This document shows positions 23,613 to 32,611 of a stretch of DNA of 44,206 nucleotides, piece after piece (the stretch's first letter is position 1; each line of letters opens with the position of its first letter). Under the pieces are notes generated by a model, which did not search any database, had not been told where the DNA came from, and saw only the letters and a list, made by a program, of their open reading frames with translations. The position numbers and the translations under genes were made by a program. Origin of the DNA: Anaerolineae bacterium. Its GTDB lineage: Bacteria > Chloroflexota > Anaerolineae > Anaerolineales > RBG-16-64-43. The stretch is from contig PLND01000046.1 of assembly GCA_003141675.1 (NCBI GenBank), forward strand, positions 26,625-70,830, in the 5' to 3' direction.

Positions 23613-24134
23613 TTATTGCTTTTTGTTGCGCCTACCTTTTAATTCGTCAAACTCCACCAGTGTCCGCGGTCCGCGGCGGTGCGCTTCCCACAGCGCGGAG
23701 GAGGCGCGGGAGAGCATTTCGTCGGCGGTAATCTCGTCGCCGCCCGGGTGGAATGCCACCCCGGCACAGATGGATACACCGAATTCTTTCAGTTCCCGGG
23801 TCACCCGTTTGCCATGGAACTCTTCGACTAACCGCTGAGCCGCCTTGCGCGCTCCTCCGGCGTCGGATTCCGGCATGACGATCAGATAATTCCCTTGATA
23901 ATATCCGGGCATATCCACTTCGCGCAGCCCCGTAAGGAGGATATTGGTCAGGTAGGAATGCGCACTCTCCATGATTTCCGGCGAAGGGCTTTCGACAAAG
24001 CACAAGCCGATGTAGAGCAGCGCGATGGGGCTGGGATACCGTCTGGCCCGAAGGAGCTCGCCGTCCAAGAGCGACTCCAGCATCTTCTGGGGATAGAGCC
24101 CGGATTTTGCGTCGAGTCGAGCTTCTTGTTCCAT
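23613..24134 (-). CDS. Degenerate GGDEF-domain protein, paralog 1
   Basis: A 173-residue protein consisting of one GGDEF-fold domain: DAKSGLYPQKMLESLLDGEL at the start, ARRYPSPIALLYIGL as the first core strand, and GVSICAGVAFHPGGDEITADEMLSRAS at the end. At the signature site the alignment is YQGNY instead of GGDEF, so diguanylate cyclase activity is not expected; it may bind nucleotide or act as a partner. The start at 24134 has GAGGTG directly upstream; a longer frame to 24197 lacks one. It is a paralog of the gene at 24220-24732, with near-identical layout. Confidence 0.78.
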   Translation of the reverse strand: MEQEARLDAKSGLYPQKMLESLLDGELLRARRYPSPIALLYIGLCFVESPSPEIMESAHSYLTNILLTGLREVDMPGYYQGNYLIVMPESDAGGARKAAQRLVEEFHGKRVTRELKEFGVSICAGVAFHPGGDEITADEMLSRASSALWEAHRRGPRTLVEFDELKGRRNKKQ

Positions 24135-24219
24135 ACCCACCTCTATTCCGTTTTCCACCGCTCTCAACCACGCCCAAGCCACTCTATTTAATCCCAAAAC
24201 CCGATTCTCCGCAATCTGG

Positions 24220-24732
24220 TCAAACGGTCTTTTTGAACGTCTCCCCGTACACCACCAGGCTTTTGGGTCCGCGCTTTTGCGCTTCCCACAGCGCGGAGGA
24301 AGCGTTGGATAGGAGCTGGGCGGCCGAGATGTCCGGTCCGCCTTTATGCGATTCCACTCCGATGCACAGCGACAGGTTAAACAATTCCGCAGTGCGTGTG
24401 ATCTGCGAACGGGGGAAGTTTTCGAGCATGCGTTGGGCGGCCATCCTGGCGCCGTCGCTTTCTGTGGCGGGCATGATCACCAGATAGTTGCCCTCGAAAA
24501 GGCCCGGCAGATCCGCCTCGCGCATGGCCGCTTGGAGGTGATTGGCGATCAGAATTTGCGCGCTCTCGACGATTTCCTGGGAAGGATCCCTGGGAAACCG
24601 CAATGCGAAATAAAGGAGCGAGATCGGGCTGGGATACCGGCGCGAACGGGCTACTTCATGTGCCAGAAGAGTCTCGAGCATGGCCTGCGGGAATAAACCG
24701 GACGATGCGTCGATACGCTTTTGTTGTTCCAT
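24220..24732 (-). CDS. Degenerate GGDEF-domain protein, paralog 2
   Basis: A 170-residue protein closely parallel to its downstream neighbour: ASSGLFPQAMLETLLAHEVARSRRYPSPISLLYFAL, then ADLPGLFEGNYLVIMPAT, where FEGNY replaces GGDEF, and LSNASSALWEAQKRGP near the end. Both paralogs keep the fold but not the catalytic Asp/Glu pair. The start at 24732 has AAGGGGA 5 nt upstream; a second ATG five codons earlier (24747) overlaps that site. The pair stands downstream of tyrS on the same strand, separated from it by a repeat. Confidence 0.78.
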   Translation of the reverse strand: MEQQKRIDASSGLFPQAMLETLLAHEVARSRRYPSPISLLYFALRFPRDPSQEIVESAQILIANHLQAAMREADLPGLFEGNYLVIMPATESDGARMAAQRMLENFPRSQITRTAELFNLSLCIGVESHKGGPDISAAQLLSNASSALWEAQKRGPKSLVVYGETFKKTV

Positions 24733-24756
24733 GGATCCCCTTTCCAATGGATGTTC

Positions 24757-24823
24757 CCGCCCCCGCTTCCCCCGCTTCCCCCGCTTCGCGAGGGCGGGCG
24801 CGGGGGCAAGCGCGAGGACAGGC
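24757..24823. repeat. G+C repeat block, inverted copy
   Basis: CCCCCGCTTCC units followed by CGCGAGGGCGGGCGCGGGGGCAAGCGCGAGG, the reverse orientation of the inner block of the modules at 14624 and 22311. It fills the gap between tyrS and the GGDEF paralogs and lacks the ACGCGGATTT/AATCCGCG ends. Confidence 0.75.
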
Positions 24824-24831
24824 CGGAATAC

Positions 24832-26067
24832 TTATATGGATTTCTTCAATCGGACGAATCTGCGTTTTCCCACCTGGAGCACCGGTTCGTCCTGCGGCGA
24901 AACCGGCGCCGCGGGATTCTTGAGCGTCACACCGTCCAGGCGCACGCCGCCCTGCTCGATCAGGCGCCGGGCGTCGCTCCGGCTTTTGGCCAGTCCGTTT
25001 TCGGCCAGAAAATCCGCAAGTTTCGGAGCGCCTTTTACTTCCAGGACGGGGATATCCTCCGGCAATTCCTCGCGCTGGAACACTCGCCGGAATTGCTCCT
25101 CGGCGGAGGCGGCCTGCTCCGTGCCGTGATAAATCGCAACGATTTCCCGCGCGAGTTGCATCTTGGCGTCGCGCGGATGGAGCGTGCCGGATTGCATGGA
25201 ACGCTCCACTGCGGCGATTTGCGCCGGCGGAAAGCGGGTGAGCAGGCGGTAATAAGTCATCATCGCCGCGTCCGGAACGCTCATCACCTTGCCGTACAGA
25301 TCGTCCGCGGTGGACATCAGGGGAATGTGGTTCCCCAGACTTTTACTCATCCGAATCACACCGTCGGTTCCCGGAAGGATTCCCAGGAGGACGCCGATAT
25401 TGGGACGGACGCCGTAATATTCCATGATCTTTCGCCCGGCGGTGAGAATGTTAAACAGCTGTTCCGTCCCGCCCACTTGAACGTCAGCTTGTAATGAGTA
25501 GGCGTCGTAACCTTGCATGATGGAGTAGAAGAATTCGTGCAGGTAGATGGCGTCCCCCCGGTCCCAGCGCAGCCGGAAGTTCTCGCGGGTGGTGAACTGC
25601 TGGATGGTGAAGTTGGAACCCAGCCGGATCAACTCGGCGAATGAGAGTTTGGAGAGCCATTCGGAGTTATAGCGGACTTCGGTCTTCCCCCGGTCCAGGA
25701 TCCGGAACGCCTGCTCGGCGTAGGTGCGCCCGTTCTCGCGGATCCTTTCCTCCAACAACTGTGGACGCAGCGCATTTTTATCCGACGGATCCCCCACGCG
25801 CGCGGTGTAATCACCGATCAGGAAGATGGTCGTATGGCCCAGCTCCTGGAACTGGCGCAGCTTGCGCATGGTGACAGTATGCCCGAGGTGCAAATCCGAG
25901 GAGGTGGGATCGTATCCGCAATAGACGCGCAGCGGACGCCCTTCCTTGCGGGCCAGGATCAGGCGCTCGCGCAATTCGGCGGTCATGGCCTCCTGGAGCG
26001 CTCGGTCTCCGTATTCGGTTCCCTGCATTAATATTTCAACTTGCTCTTCTAGCGAGGGTGCTGGCAT
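24832..26067 (-). CDS. tyrS: Tyrosyl-tRNA synthetase
   Basis: A 411-residue class I synthetase that charges tRNA-Tyr. The HIGH-like motif is HLGH (60-63), the second signature RMSKS (239-243); QADVQVGGTEQLFNI is the usual region between them. A C-terminal S4 RNA-binding domain (about 345-411, LADFLAENGLAKSRSDARRLI) binds the tRNA. It belongs to the TyrZ-like subgroup by the HLGH/RMSKS pair. It is transcribed from an extended -10 promoter, divergent from mreB. Confidence 0.95.
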   Translation of the reverse strand: MPAPSLEEQVEILMQGTEYGDRALQEAMTAELRERLILARKEGRPLRVYCGYDPTSSDLHLGHTVTMRKLRQFQELGHTTIFLIGDYTARVGDPSDKNALRPQLLEERIRENGRTYAEQAFRILDRGKTEVRYNSEWLSKLSFAELIRLGSNFTIQQFTTRENFRLRWDRGDAIYLHEFFYSIMQGYDAYSLQADVQVGGTEQLFNILTAGRKIMEYYGVRPNIGVLLGILPGTDGVIRMSKSLGNHIPLMSTADDLYGKVMSVPDAAMMTYYRLLTRFPPAQIAAVERSMQSGTLHPRDAKMQLAREIVAIYHGTEQAASAEEQFRRVFQREELPEDIPVLEVKGAPKLADFLAENGLAKSRSDARRLIEQGGVRLDGVTLKNPAAPVSPQDEPVLQVGKRRFVRLKKSI

Positions 26068-26120
26068 TCCGGCTCCGATCCTTGGGAAGATGCTTTTCTT
26101 CCCCTGGGTTGTAAATGTAA

Positions 26121-26129
26121 ATTATAGCA
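26121..26129 (-). promoter_or_regulatory. Extended -10 promoter TGC-TATAAT for tyrS
   Basis: On the reverse strand TGCTATAAT lies about 50 nt before the tyrS ATG, in the 175-bp gap shared with the mreB promoter. No -35 match. Confidence 0.6.
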
Positions 26130-26172
26130 TCAACCCCCGGAATCATGCGAAAAACAGCCGAAAAAATCCAAA

Positions 26173-26181
26173 TGGTATAAT
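26173..26181 (+). promoter_or_regulatory. Extended -10 promoter TGG-TATAAT for the mre-min array
   Basis: TGGTATAAT about 60 nt before the mreB start, no -35 match, followed by a leader that ends with TAGGAGAACAC before the start codon. Identical nonamers occur at 7128 and 43197. Confidence 0.65.
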
Positions 26182-26242
26182 TTCAGGTCGTCCTCCAGAC
26201 ACGGTTCGACCGTCGATTTCCGCCATTTCCTAGGAGAACACT

Positions 26243-27307
26243 TTGCGCAATCCCGTTCAATGGCTGCTTAGTCTCGTTACGTTGGACATCAGCATAGATC
26301 TCGGAACAGCCAACACGCTGGTCAACGTCTTTGGGAAAGGCATTGTCATTAACGAACCTTCCTGGGTGGCCGTTGACAAGAAAACCCGCCGGGTCCTCAA
26401 AGTCGGCCGGGCGGCAAAGGAGATCATCGGCCGGACGCCGCCCAACGTCGTCACCCTGCGCCCCATCCGCGACGGCGTGATTTCCGAGTTCGACGCGACG
26501 GCCACCATGCTGGAGTATTTCATCCGCCGGGTGATCAACCAGAGCGTGGTGCCGGTACCCCTCACCCGGGTGATCGTCGGCGTTCCCGTGGGAGCCACCA
26601 GCGTGGAACGCCGGGCGGTGGTGGATGCAGCCCAGTCGGCGGGGGCGCGCGAGGCGTTGCTGGTGGAGGAACCGGTCGCTTCGGCGCTTGGCGCCGGACT
26701 TCCCATCCGCGGGGTCCACAGCACGATGCTGATGGACATCGGCGGGGGCACCACCGAGATCGCAGTCTTCGCCGCGCGCAAGATCGTGATCTCGAATTCG
26801 ATCCGCGTGGCGGGCGACGAGATGGACGAGAACGTCGTCACCTACCTGCGGGATAAATACAATCTGCTCGTCGGCCAGACAATGGCGGAAACGGCCAAGA
26901 AGACGGTCGGCGCCGCGGCCCCCTTGGGCGAAGAGAAAGTGATGACCGTGCGCGGGCGCAACCTGATCTCCGGATTGCCGGAGGAAGTGGAAATCTCCTC
27001 GATTGAAATGCGCGAAGCGCTGGCTCCTTCGTTGAAGGCGATCTCCCAGGCTTTGAGGGACCTCCTCGAGCAGGCTCCACCGGAGGTCATGGCCGACCTG
27101 CTGGATTCCGGGCTGTGCCTGACGGGCGGCGGATCCCTGTTGAACGGGTTGCCGGAAAAACTCGGCGAGGAATTCCATATTCGCGTATGGCGGGCCGACG
27201 ACCCGCTAACCTGCGTCGTGCGCGGCGCGGCGGCCATTCTGGCCGGCATGGACGATCATCGCGAGTTCCTCGCCTCCCCCGAACGGGATCATCGCGGCCG
27301 CCGGTAA
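26243..27307 (+). CDS. mreB: Rod-shape determining actin MreB
   Basis: A 354-residue bacterial actin that forms membrane-attached filaments guiding lateral wall growth. Phosphate-1 loop IDLGTANTLV (18-27), MDIGGGTTEIAV near 165 (phosphate 2) and CLTGGGSLLNGLPEKL near 290 (adenosine loop) are clear. The start codon is TTG, chosen because AGGAG stands 7 nt upstream and the protein then has the short hydrophobic N-terminus (PVQWLLSLV) expected to bind membrane. It is the first gene of a long plus-strand array of shape and division genes. Confidence 0.96.
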   Translation: MRNPVQWLLSLVTLDISIDLGTANTLVNVFGKGIVINEPSWVAVDKKTRRVLKVGRAAKEIIGRTPPNVVTLRPIRDGVISEFDATATMLEYFIRRVINQSVVPVPLTRVIVGVPVGATSVERRAVVDAAQSAGAREALLVEEPVASALGAGLPIRGVHSTMLMDIGGGTTEIAVFAARKIVISNSIRVAGDEMDENVVTYLRDKYNLLVGQTMAETAKKTVGAAAPLGEEKVMTVRGRNLISGLPEEVEISSIEMREALAPSLKAISQALRDLLEQAPPEVMADLLDSGLCLTGGGSLLNGLPEKLGEEFHIRVWRADDPLTCVVRGAAAILAGMDDHREFLASPERDHRGRR

Positions 27308-27339
27308 ACCCTCCGGCCCATTCCTTCCCTTGACGAATT

Positions 27340-28185
27340 ATGTTTAATCCCAGAAGACGTTTTTTCCTGATTGCTCTTGCTCTGCTGTTGGCGGCGGTCG
27401 GACTGGTCGTCCTCGGTCAGGTAGGCATCATCCAACCGGTGCAGGATCTGGCGCTGCGCGGCGTAAGCGGCGCGCAGCACACAATTTCCACCACGTTTTT
27501 CAACGTCCGTGATTTCATCACCGCCCCGCGCAACCTGCAGGAACTGATCCAGCGCAACAACCAGTTGGAGGCCCAGGTGGCCCAGCTCGAAGCGGAATTG
27601 GTCACCCTGCAGGAACAGGCCTCGGAAGCCGACGCCCTCCGCGCGCTGCTTGGCGCCGCCCGGCAGCAGCCGGAGAACCGCTACCTCGTGGCGCAGGTGA
27701 TCGGCCGGGACACCAACCCCTTCCTGCATTACCTGATCCTCGACGAGGGATCCGACGCCGGGGTCCGCCGCGGAATGCCGGTGGTCAATGAAAAAGGGCT
27801 GGTGGGCAGGGTCACCGAGGTGAGCTCCACGGCCTCCAAGGTGCAGCTGATCATCGATCCGAATTCGGTCATCAACGCGCGGATCCAGACCAGCCGGGCG
27901 GAGGGAGTGCTCGTGGGCCAGTCGACGGGCGGCCTGCAGATGATCTATATTCCGCAGAACGTCACAGTGACCACGGGCGATCTCGTCGTCACCTCCGGGC
28001 TGGGAGGAGGATTTCCGCCGGAGATTCTGATCGGGCGTGTGATCAGCGTTCACAAACGAGATTACGAACTGTATCAGACCGCCGTCATCGAACCGCGCAA
28101 CGACTTCACCAGCCTGGAAATGGTCCTGATCATCACCAATTTCGAGCCGGTGCAAATCGGCCCGCTGCAAGGGACAACCTCCTAA
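27340..28185 (+). CDS. mreC: Rod-shape determining protein MreC
   Basis: A 281-residue bitopic protein: a membrane helix at about 8-30 (FFLIALALLLAAVGLVVLG), a coiled coil at about 65-105 (NNQLEAQVAQLEAELVTLQEQ), and the periplasmic beta-domain pair with GRDTNPFLHYLILDEGSDAGVRRGMPVVN and VVTSGLGGGFPPEILIGRV. MreC links MreB filaments to PBP2 and activates it. 32 bp after mreB, 10 bp before mreD. Confidence 0.95.
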   Translation: MFNPRRRFFLIALALLLAAVGLVVLGQVGIIQPVQDLALRGVSGAQHTISTTFFNVRDFITAPRNLQELIQRNNQLEAQVAQLEAELVTLQEQASEADALRALLGAARQQPENRYLVAQVIGRDTNPFLHYLILDEGSDAGVRRGMPVVNEKGLVGRVTEVSSTASKVQLIIDPNSVINARIQTSRAEGVLVGQSTGGLQMIYIPQNVTVTTGDLVVTSGLGGGFPPEILIGRVISVHKRDYELYQTAVIEPRNDFTSLEMVLIITNFEPVQIGPLQGTTS

Positions 28186-28195
28186 AGCTGCCGCG

Positions 28196-28699
28196 ATGAT
28201 CTGGTTTTTATCCATCCCACTCCTGGCGCTGCTGGCTTTGCTGCAAACCACAATCTTCCGTCAGATCCTCTTCCTGGACGGAAGCCTCGATCTGTTGCTC
28301 GTGGCGGTTATTTGCTGGAGCATGCTGCGCCCGGAGGAAGGACTGGTCTGGGCTTTGCTGGGTGGAATATTCGCAGACATTTTTTCCGGCGGCCCGTTCG
28401 GTATCACTGCCATCGCCTGCCTCCTGGTGGCGATCTGCATCGGAGCGTTGCACGGCCGCCTTTGGACCCGCAGTCCGATAGCGGTGATGGCGATCGCGAT
28501 GTTCGGGACCGTCATCGCCCATCTGGCGTCCGTCGCCCTGCTCGTGTTTTTTGGCCATCCTCTCGAGGTTGGATACCTCCTCGCTTATGTCACGCTGCCT
28601 ACCGCGTTTCTTAATACCATCGCCTCGGTTCCCGTCTATCTCGCCCTGCGCCGGCTGCATTTCGTCGGAGCTCCGGTTCTTGCGGAGGAGGAAGCATGA
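28196..28699 (+). CDS. mreD: Rod-shape determining protein MreD
   Basis: A 167-residue membrane protein with about five helices and the MreD pattern LLQTTIFRQ at the N-terminus, then PEEGLVWALLGGIFADIFSGGPFGITAIA, which is the most conserved block. Partner of MreC in the elongation complex. The stop overlaps the mrdA start by 4 nt. Confidence 0.92.
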   Translation: MIWFLSIPLLALLALLQTTIFRQILFLDGSLDLLLVAVICWSMLRPEEGLVWALLGGIFADIFSGGPFGITAIACLLVAICIGALHGRLWTRSPIAVMAIAMFGTVIAHLASVALLVFFGHPLEVGYLLAYVTLPTAFLNTIASVPVYLALRRLHFVGAPVLAEEEA

Positions 28700-30735
28700 A
28701 AACCGCCTTCACGGATAACCGGGTCACCCCGCATCGCATCCGGATCTTCCTCGGAGCGATGATCGTCCTGTTCGCGATTTTCGCCGCGCGCCTGTTCTTC
28801 CTCCAGGTGATCCTTGGCAAATACTACCTGGCGCTGGCTGAAACCAACCGCACCCAGGTGATCAGCCTGCCCTCCTCGCGGGGCGTGATCTACGATCGCA
28901 ACGGAGTGATCCTGGCGCGCAACGTGCCTTCCTATAACATCACCATCACCCCCGCCGATCTTCCCGACGACACGGGCGGCGTGCAGGCCATCTACCGGAC
29001 GCTCTCGGATCTGACCGGCGTCCCGATCACCGTCCCGGGCTCGCGCCCGTCCCAGGAATGCGCGCCCGGCCGCGGAATCGAGGATCTGGTCAACGAGTGG
29101 ATCGAACTCGCGCCGTATTACGCGGTGAAGATCCAGTGCGACGCCGACCCGGCCACGGCCCAGATCATCCAGGAAAAATCCGCCGATATGCCGGGGGTCG
29201 GTGTATCGGTCTCGTCGGTTCGGGATTATCCCAACGGCCGCTTCACCGCGGACGTCATCGGATATATGGGACGTGTTCCGCCGGACCTTTCGGAAAAATA
29301 CCAAGCCCTCGGGTACAACCTCGACCAGGATAAAATCGGCTATGCGGGCATCGAACTCTCCTCGCAGGATATCCTGGCGGGAACCTACGGCAGCGAAAAG
29401 GTCGAGGTGGACGCCGCCGGAAAGATCATCCGGTTGCTGGAACCGCCGACCGAACCGGTTGCCGGCAAAAACATTCAATTGACGATCGATTCGCGGCTGC
29501 AGGAAGCGGCGACCATCATTCTGGAAAATAAAATCGCGGAGACGCGGGCGAACAAACCGCCCGCCCAGCGCAGCCCGATGATCACCGGCGTGGTGATCGC
29601 CATGAATCCGCAAACGGGCGAAATCCTGGCGATGGTGTCGGTGCCGACCTACGACAATGAGAAGTTTTCACGCTACATCCCGCTGGATTATTACAATTCG
29701 CTTGCGTCCGACATCAGCAGCCCGATGCTCAACCACGCCATCTCCGGGACGTACTCCCCGGGGTCGATCTTCAAACTGGCGACAGCGGTCGGGGCGCTCA
29801 ACGAAAACATCGTCACCCCCGAGACGCAGATCATCTGCAACGGGTCGATTTCCATCCTGCAAAAGTTTTATCCCGGCGATCCGGGCACGCCGATGCTCTT
29901 TTACTGCTACCAGCGCAGCGGCCACGGGGTGGTCAATTTTCTCTATGGGCTCTCCCAATCCTGCGACGTGTATTTCTACAACCTGGGCGGCGGCTTTCCG
30001 GGCGGTCCGGTGCCCGAGCCGGGTCTGGGGATCGATGAAATCAAACGCTACGCCGATGCACTCGGGTACGAACAACTCCTGCTGGGAGGCCAGCTCCCCG
30101 GCGAAGTCAGCGGCCTGGTCCCGGATGAAACCTGGAAACGGATCCATAAGGGGGAGAACTGGGCTACCGGGGATACCTACATCTCCACCATCGGCCAGGG
30201 CTATGTGGAAGTAACCCCGCTGCAGGTGCTCGAATCCATCGCCACCATCGGCAACGGCGGGAAGCTGATCAAACCCATATTGCTGAAAGAATATCTCGAC
30301 GGGGAAGGCAACGTCACCCAGACGTTTCCGCCGCAGGTGATATACAACCTGGCCGACACTGCAATCACTCCCAACACGAACGATATCCTCGTGCAACCAT
30401 GGGTCCTGCAAGAGGTGCAGCTGGGGATGCGCTTGGTGGTCACGCAGGGAACCGCGTCCGCGTATGCGCAAATCGACAATATTCCTTCCGCCGGAAAAAC
30501 GGGTACGGCGGAATACTGCGACGACATCGCCCAATCGCGCAATATGTGCCAACGCGATGCATGGCCGACGCACGCCTGGTACGGCGCCTACGCTCCCCCC
30601 GACAATCCGGAAATCGCCGTTCTGGCATTCGTGTACGACGGCGGGGAAGGCTCGGTGACCGCCGGGCCGATCGTCCGGGATGTGCTCAAGGCGTATTATC
30701 AATTGAAGGCCAACGACGCGCAGCGGACCGGCTAA
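28696..30735 (+). CDS. mrdA: Penicillin-binding protein 2 (elongation transpeptidase)
   Basis: A 679-residue class B PBP with one N-terminal helix (about 16-40), a pedestal domain starting SSRGVIYDRNGVILARNVP, and the transpeptidase domain. All catalytic motifs are intact: S357-I-F-K360 in YSPGSIFK, S422-C-D in SQSCDVYFY, and K601-T-G. It cross-links peptidoglycan with RodA during side-wall growth. There is an extra loop with several Cys (QECAPGRG near 115, EYCDD and RNMC near 607-619) that could form disulfides outside the cell. It contrasts with the fused PBP at 19703-22237, in which these motifs are gone. Confidence 0.95.
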   Translation: MKTAFTDNRVTPHRIRIFLGAMIVLFAIFAARLFFLQVILGKYYLALAETNRTQVISLPSSRGVIYDRNGVILARNVPSYNITITPADLPDDTGGVQAIYRTLSDLTGVPITVPGSRPSQECAPGRGIEDLVNEWIELAPYYAVKIQCDADPATAQIIQEKSADMPGVGVSVSSVRDYPNGRFTADVIGYMGRVPPDLSEKYQALGYNLDQDKIGYAGIELSSQDILAGTYGSEKVEVDAAGKIIRLLEPPTEPVAGKNIQLTIDSRLQEAATIILENKIAETRANKPPAQRSPMITGVVIAMNPQTGEILAMVSVPTYDNEKFSRYIPLDYYNSLASDISSPMLNHAISGTYSPGSIFKLATAVGALNENIVTPETQIICNGSISILQKFYPGDPGTPMLFYCYQRSGHGVVNFLYGLSQSCDVYFYNLGGGFPGGPVPEPGLGIDEIKRYADALGYEQLLLGGQLPGEVSGLVPDETWKRIHKGENWATGDTYISTIGQGYVEVTPLQVLESIATIGNGGKLIKPILLKEYLDGEGNVTQTFPPQVIYNLADTAITPNTNDILVQPWVLQEVQLGMRLVVTQGTASAYAQIDNIPSAGKTGTAEYCDDIAQSRNMCQRDAWPTHAWYGAYAPPDNPEIAVLAFVYDGGEGSVTAGPIVRDVLKAYYQLKANDAQRTG

Positions 30736-30743
30736 CTTCCGCA

Positions 30744-30752
30744 TGCTATAAT
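30744..30752 (+). promoter_or_regulatory. Extended -10 promoter TGC-TATAAT for minC
   Basis: TGCTATAAT in the short gap between mrdA and minC, about 36 nt before the minC ATG. No -35 match. It would allow min genes to be expressed apart from the mre genes. Confidence 0.55.
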
Positions 30753-30787
30753 TGTTGAAGGAGCATTCCGGGATCCAACGAATCGCC

Positions 30788-31480
30788 ATGCCCGTTGAGG
30801 TTAATGTCAAGGGGATTCACGAAGGCCTCCTGATCAGCTTCGGAGAAGGGAGCTGGGAGGAAGCGTTCCCTTCGCTGCTGAGCCATCTGGATTCCAAACC
30901 CGATTTCTTTCTCGGCGCAAACGCCATCATGCAGCTCGGGGCGTTTCCCCTTCAGGCGGCCGACCTGGCGCGGCTGCGCAGCGCCCTGGCGGACCGCGGG
31001 ATGGGACTGCGGACGGTGCTTTCGCAATCCCCCGTGACTGTCAGTGCCGCGAAGAATCTGGGATTGGAAGTTGCGCTTCCCGTCCGTGAAGCGAGAGAAA
31101 CCCCGCTCGATACCGAACTCACCGGATCCGATGCGATCCTGCTGCATCAAACCCTTCGGTCCGGAAACAGCGTCCACTTTCCCGGGCACGTAACGATCCT
31201 GGGTGACGTCAACCCCGGAGCCGAGATTGTGGCCGGAGGGAGCGTCTTCGTGTGGGGGCATTTGCGGGGAACGGTGCACGCGGGGGCGGAAGGCGACGAC
31301 CGTTCGGTCGTATGCGCCCTGGATTTGAGCCCGATGCAGCTGCGGATCGCGGGATACGTGGCCACTTCGCCGCCCCGCAGCGGGAGCAGCCGCCCGGAAA
31401 TCGCATCGCTGCGCAACGGCCAACTGGTGGCGGAAACCTGGAACCCCAAGGAAAAACCTCCCGCACTCACCGGAGGATGA
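30788..31480 (+). CDS. minC: Septum site-determining protein MinC
   Basis: A 230-residue MinC. The N-terminal domain (about 1-100) inhibits FtsZ; the C-terminal domain (about 110-210) is the right-handed beta-helix with GHVTILGDVNPGAEIVAGGSVFVWGHLRGTVHAGAEGD, the face that binds MinD. The start at 30788 begins with PVEVNVKGIHEGL as expected; a longer frame would start inside the promoter. No strong ribosome site is seen. 43 bp before minD. Confidence 0.93.
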   Translation: MPVEVNVKGIHEGLLISFGEGSWEEAFPSLLSHLDSKPDFFLGANAIMQLGAFPLQAADLARLRSALADRGMGLRTVLSQSPVTVSAAKNLGLEVALPVREARETPLDTELTGSDAILLHQTLRSGNSVHFPGHVTILGDVNPGAEIVAGGSVFVWGHLRGTVHAGAEGDDRSVVCALDLSPMQLRIAGYVATSPPRSGSSRPEIASLRNGQLVAETWNPKEKPPALTGG

Positions 31481-31523
31481 GCTCGCGAGGGATCGGAAGA
31501 TAATTCGCTGTTAAGGAGCGGGA

Positions 31524-32330
31524 ATGACGGCAAAGGTGATGACGGTTACATCGGGGAAAGGCGGCGTGGGCAAAACCACCGCCACGGCCAACATCGGCGT
31601 CGCCCTGGCGCTGATCGGGCAGAAGGTGGTTTGCATCGACAGCGACATCGGATTGCGCAATCTCGATGTGGTCATGGGGCTGGAAAACCGCATCGTCTAC
31701 GACCTGGTCGATGTAGTGGAAGGCCGCGCGCGGCTGCGCCAGGCGATGATCAAGGACAAACGGCTCCCCGAGCTGTATCTCATTCCCGCCGCGCAGACCC
31801 GCGATAAAACCGCCATCTCCCCGAGCGACATGGTGCGCATCTGCGACGAGCTGCGTCCGGAGGTCGACTGGATCCTGATCGACTCGCCGGCCGGGATCGA
31901 GCGCGGATTCCGCAACGCCATCGCCGCGTCGGATACGGCGATCATCGTCACCAACCCCGAAGTCTCCGCCGTGCGTGACGCCGACCGGATCATTGGGCTG
32001 CTCGAGGCCGAGGAGAAAGGCCCCGGCAAACTGGTGATCAACCGGATCAAACCGGAGCTGGTCGAACGGGGCGACATGCTGGCCACTGCCGATATCCTGG
32101 AAATTCTGGCCGTGGATTTGCTCGGCCTGATTCCGGAGGATGAATCGGTGCTCATCTCCACTAACCGCGGAAATCCCGCCGCGCTGGATCCGAAAAGCAA
32201 GGCCGGCCAAGCCTTCCGCGACATCGCCGGACGGCTGATGGGGGAGCCCGTTCCTTTTCCGTCGCTGGATGGAACAGACTCCCTGCGGAAGCGTCTGGCG
32301 CGGCTGATGCGCCGGGGAGGCGAATCATGA
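31524..32330 (+). CDS. minD: Septum site-determining ATPase MinD
   Basis: A 268-residue deviant Walker ATPase: SGKGGVGKTT (10-19) with the signature Lys, DSDIGLRNLDVVMGLENRIVYDLVDV, and DWILIDSPAGIERGF as Walker B. The C-terminus (SLRKRLARLMRR) is an amphipathic membrane-targeting helix. ATP-bound MinD recruits MinC to the membrane and is released by MinE. AAGGAG lies a few bases before the ATG. Stop overlaps minE start by 4 nt. Confidence 0.96.
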   Translation: MTAKVMTVTSGKGGVGKTTATANIGVALALIGQKVVCIDSDIGLRNLDVVMGLENRIVYDLVDVVEGRARLRQAMIKDKRLPELYLIPAAQTRDKTAISPSDMVRICDELRPEVDWILIDSPAGIERGFRNAIAASDTAIIVTNPEVSAVRDADRIIGLLEAEEKGPGKLVINRIKPELVERGDMLATADILEILAVDLLGLIPEDESVLISTNRGNPAALDPKSKAGQAFRDIAGRLMGEPVPFPSLDGTDSLRKRLARLMRRGGES

Positions 32331-32602
32331 GCGGCCTGTGGGATCGCCTGACCGGACAAGCGGAGCGCTCCAGCGCCAGGACGGCCAAGGAACGGCTGAT
32401 CGTCGTCCTGAGCCACGACCGGAGCGACATCGAACCCGGCATTCTCGAAAAAATCAAGAATGATATCGTTCGCGTGATCTCCGAACATATCGACGTGGAT
32501 CCCTCGACGGTCCAGATTCATATTTTCTCGGAAGGCCGGGAGCAGCATCTTAAAGCCGACATTCCCCTGCCCGGCCCCGCGCGTCGAAAGCGCAACCTCT
32601 AA
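32327..32602 (+). CDS. minE: Cell division topological specificity factor MinE
   Basis: A 91-residue MinE. AKERLIVVLSHDR is the anti-MinCD helix/strand that stimulates MinD ATPase; IKNDIVRVISEHIDVDPSTVQIHI is the dimerising topological domain. A basic tail (ARRKRN) follows. Presence of MinE with MinC and MinD points to pole-to-pole oscillation rather than a DivIVA-based system. Confidence 0.94.
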   Translation: MSGLWDRLTGQAERSSARTAKERLIVVLSHDRSDIEPGILEKIKNDIVRVISEHIDVDPSTVQIHIFSEGREQHLKADIPLPGPARRKRNL

Positions 32603-32611
32603 GAGACCCCC

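Noticed and set aside
23301-23642. A 113-codon plus-strand frame in the gap before the GGDEF paralogs
   Set aside because: No ribosome site, odd composition rich in Phe, Ser and Arg, no recognised domain, and its end overlaps a supported gene on the other strand.
28636-30810. Two long reverse-strand frames opposite mrdA
   Set aside because: Antisense shadows of a gene with intact SxxK, SxN and KTG motifs.
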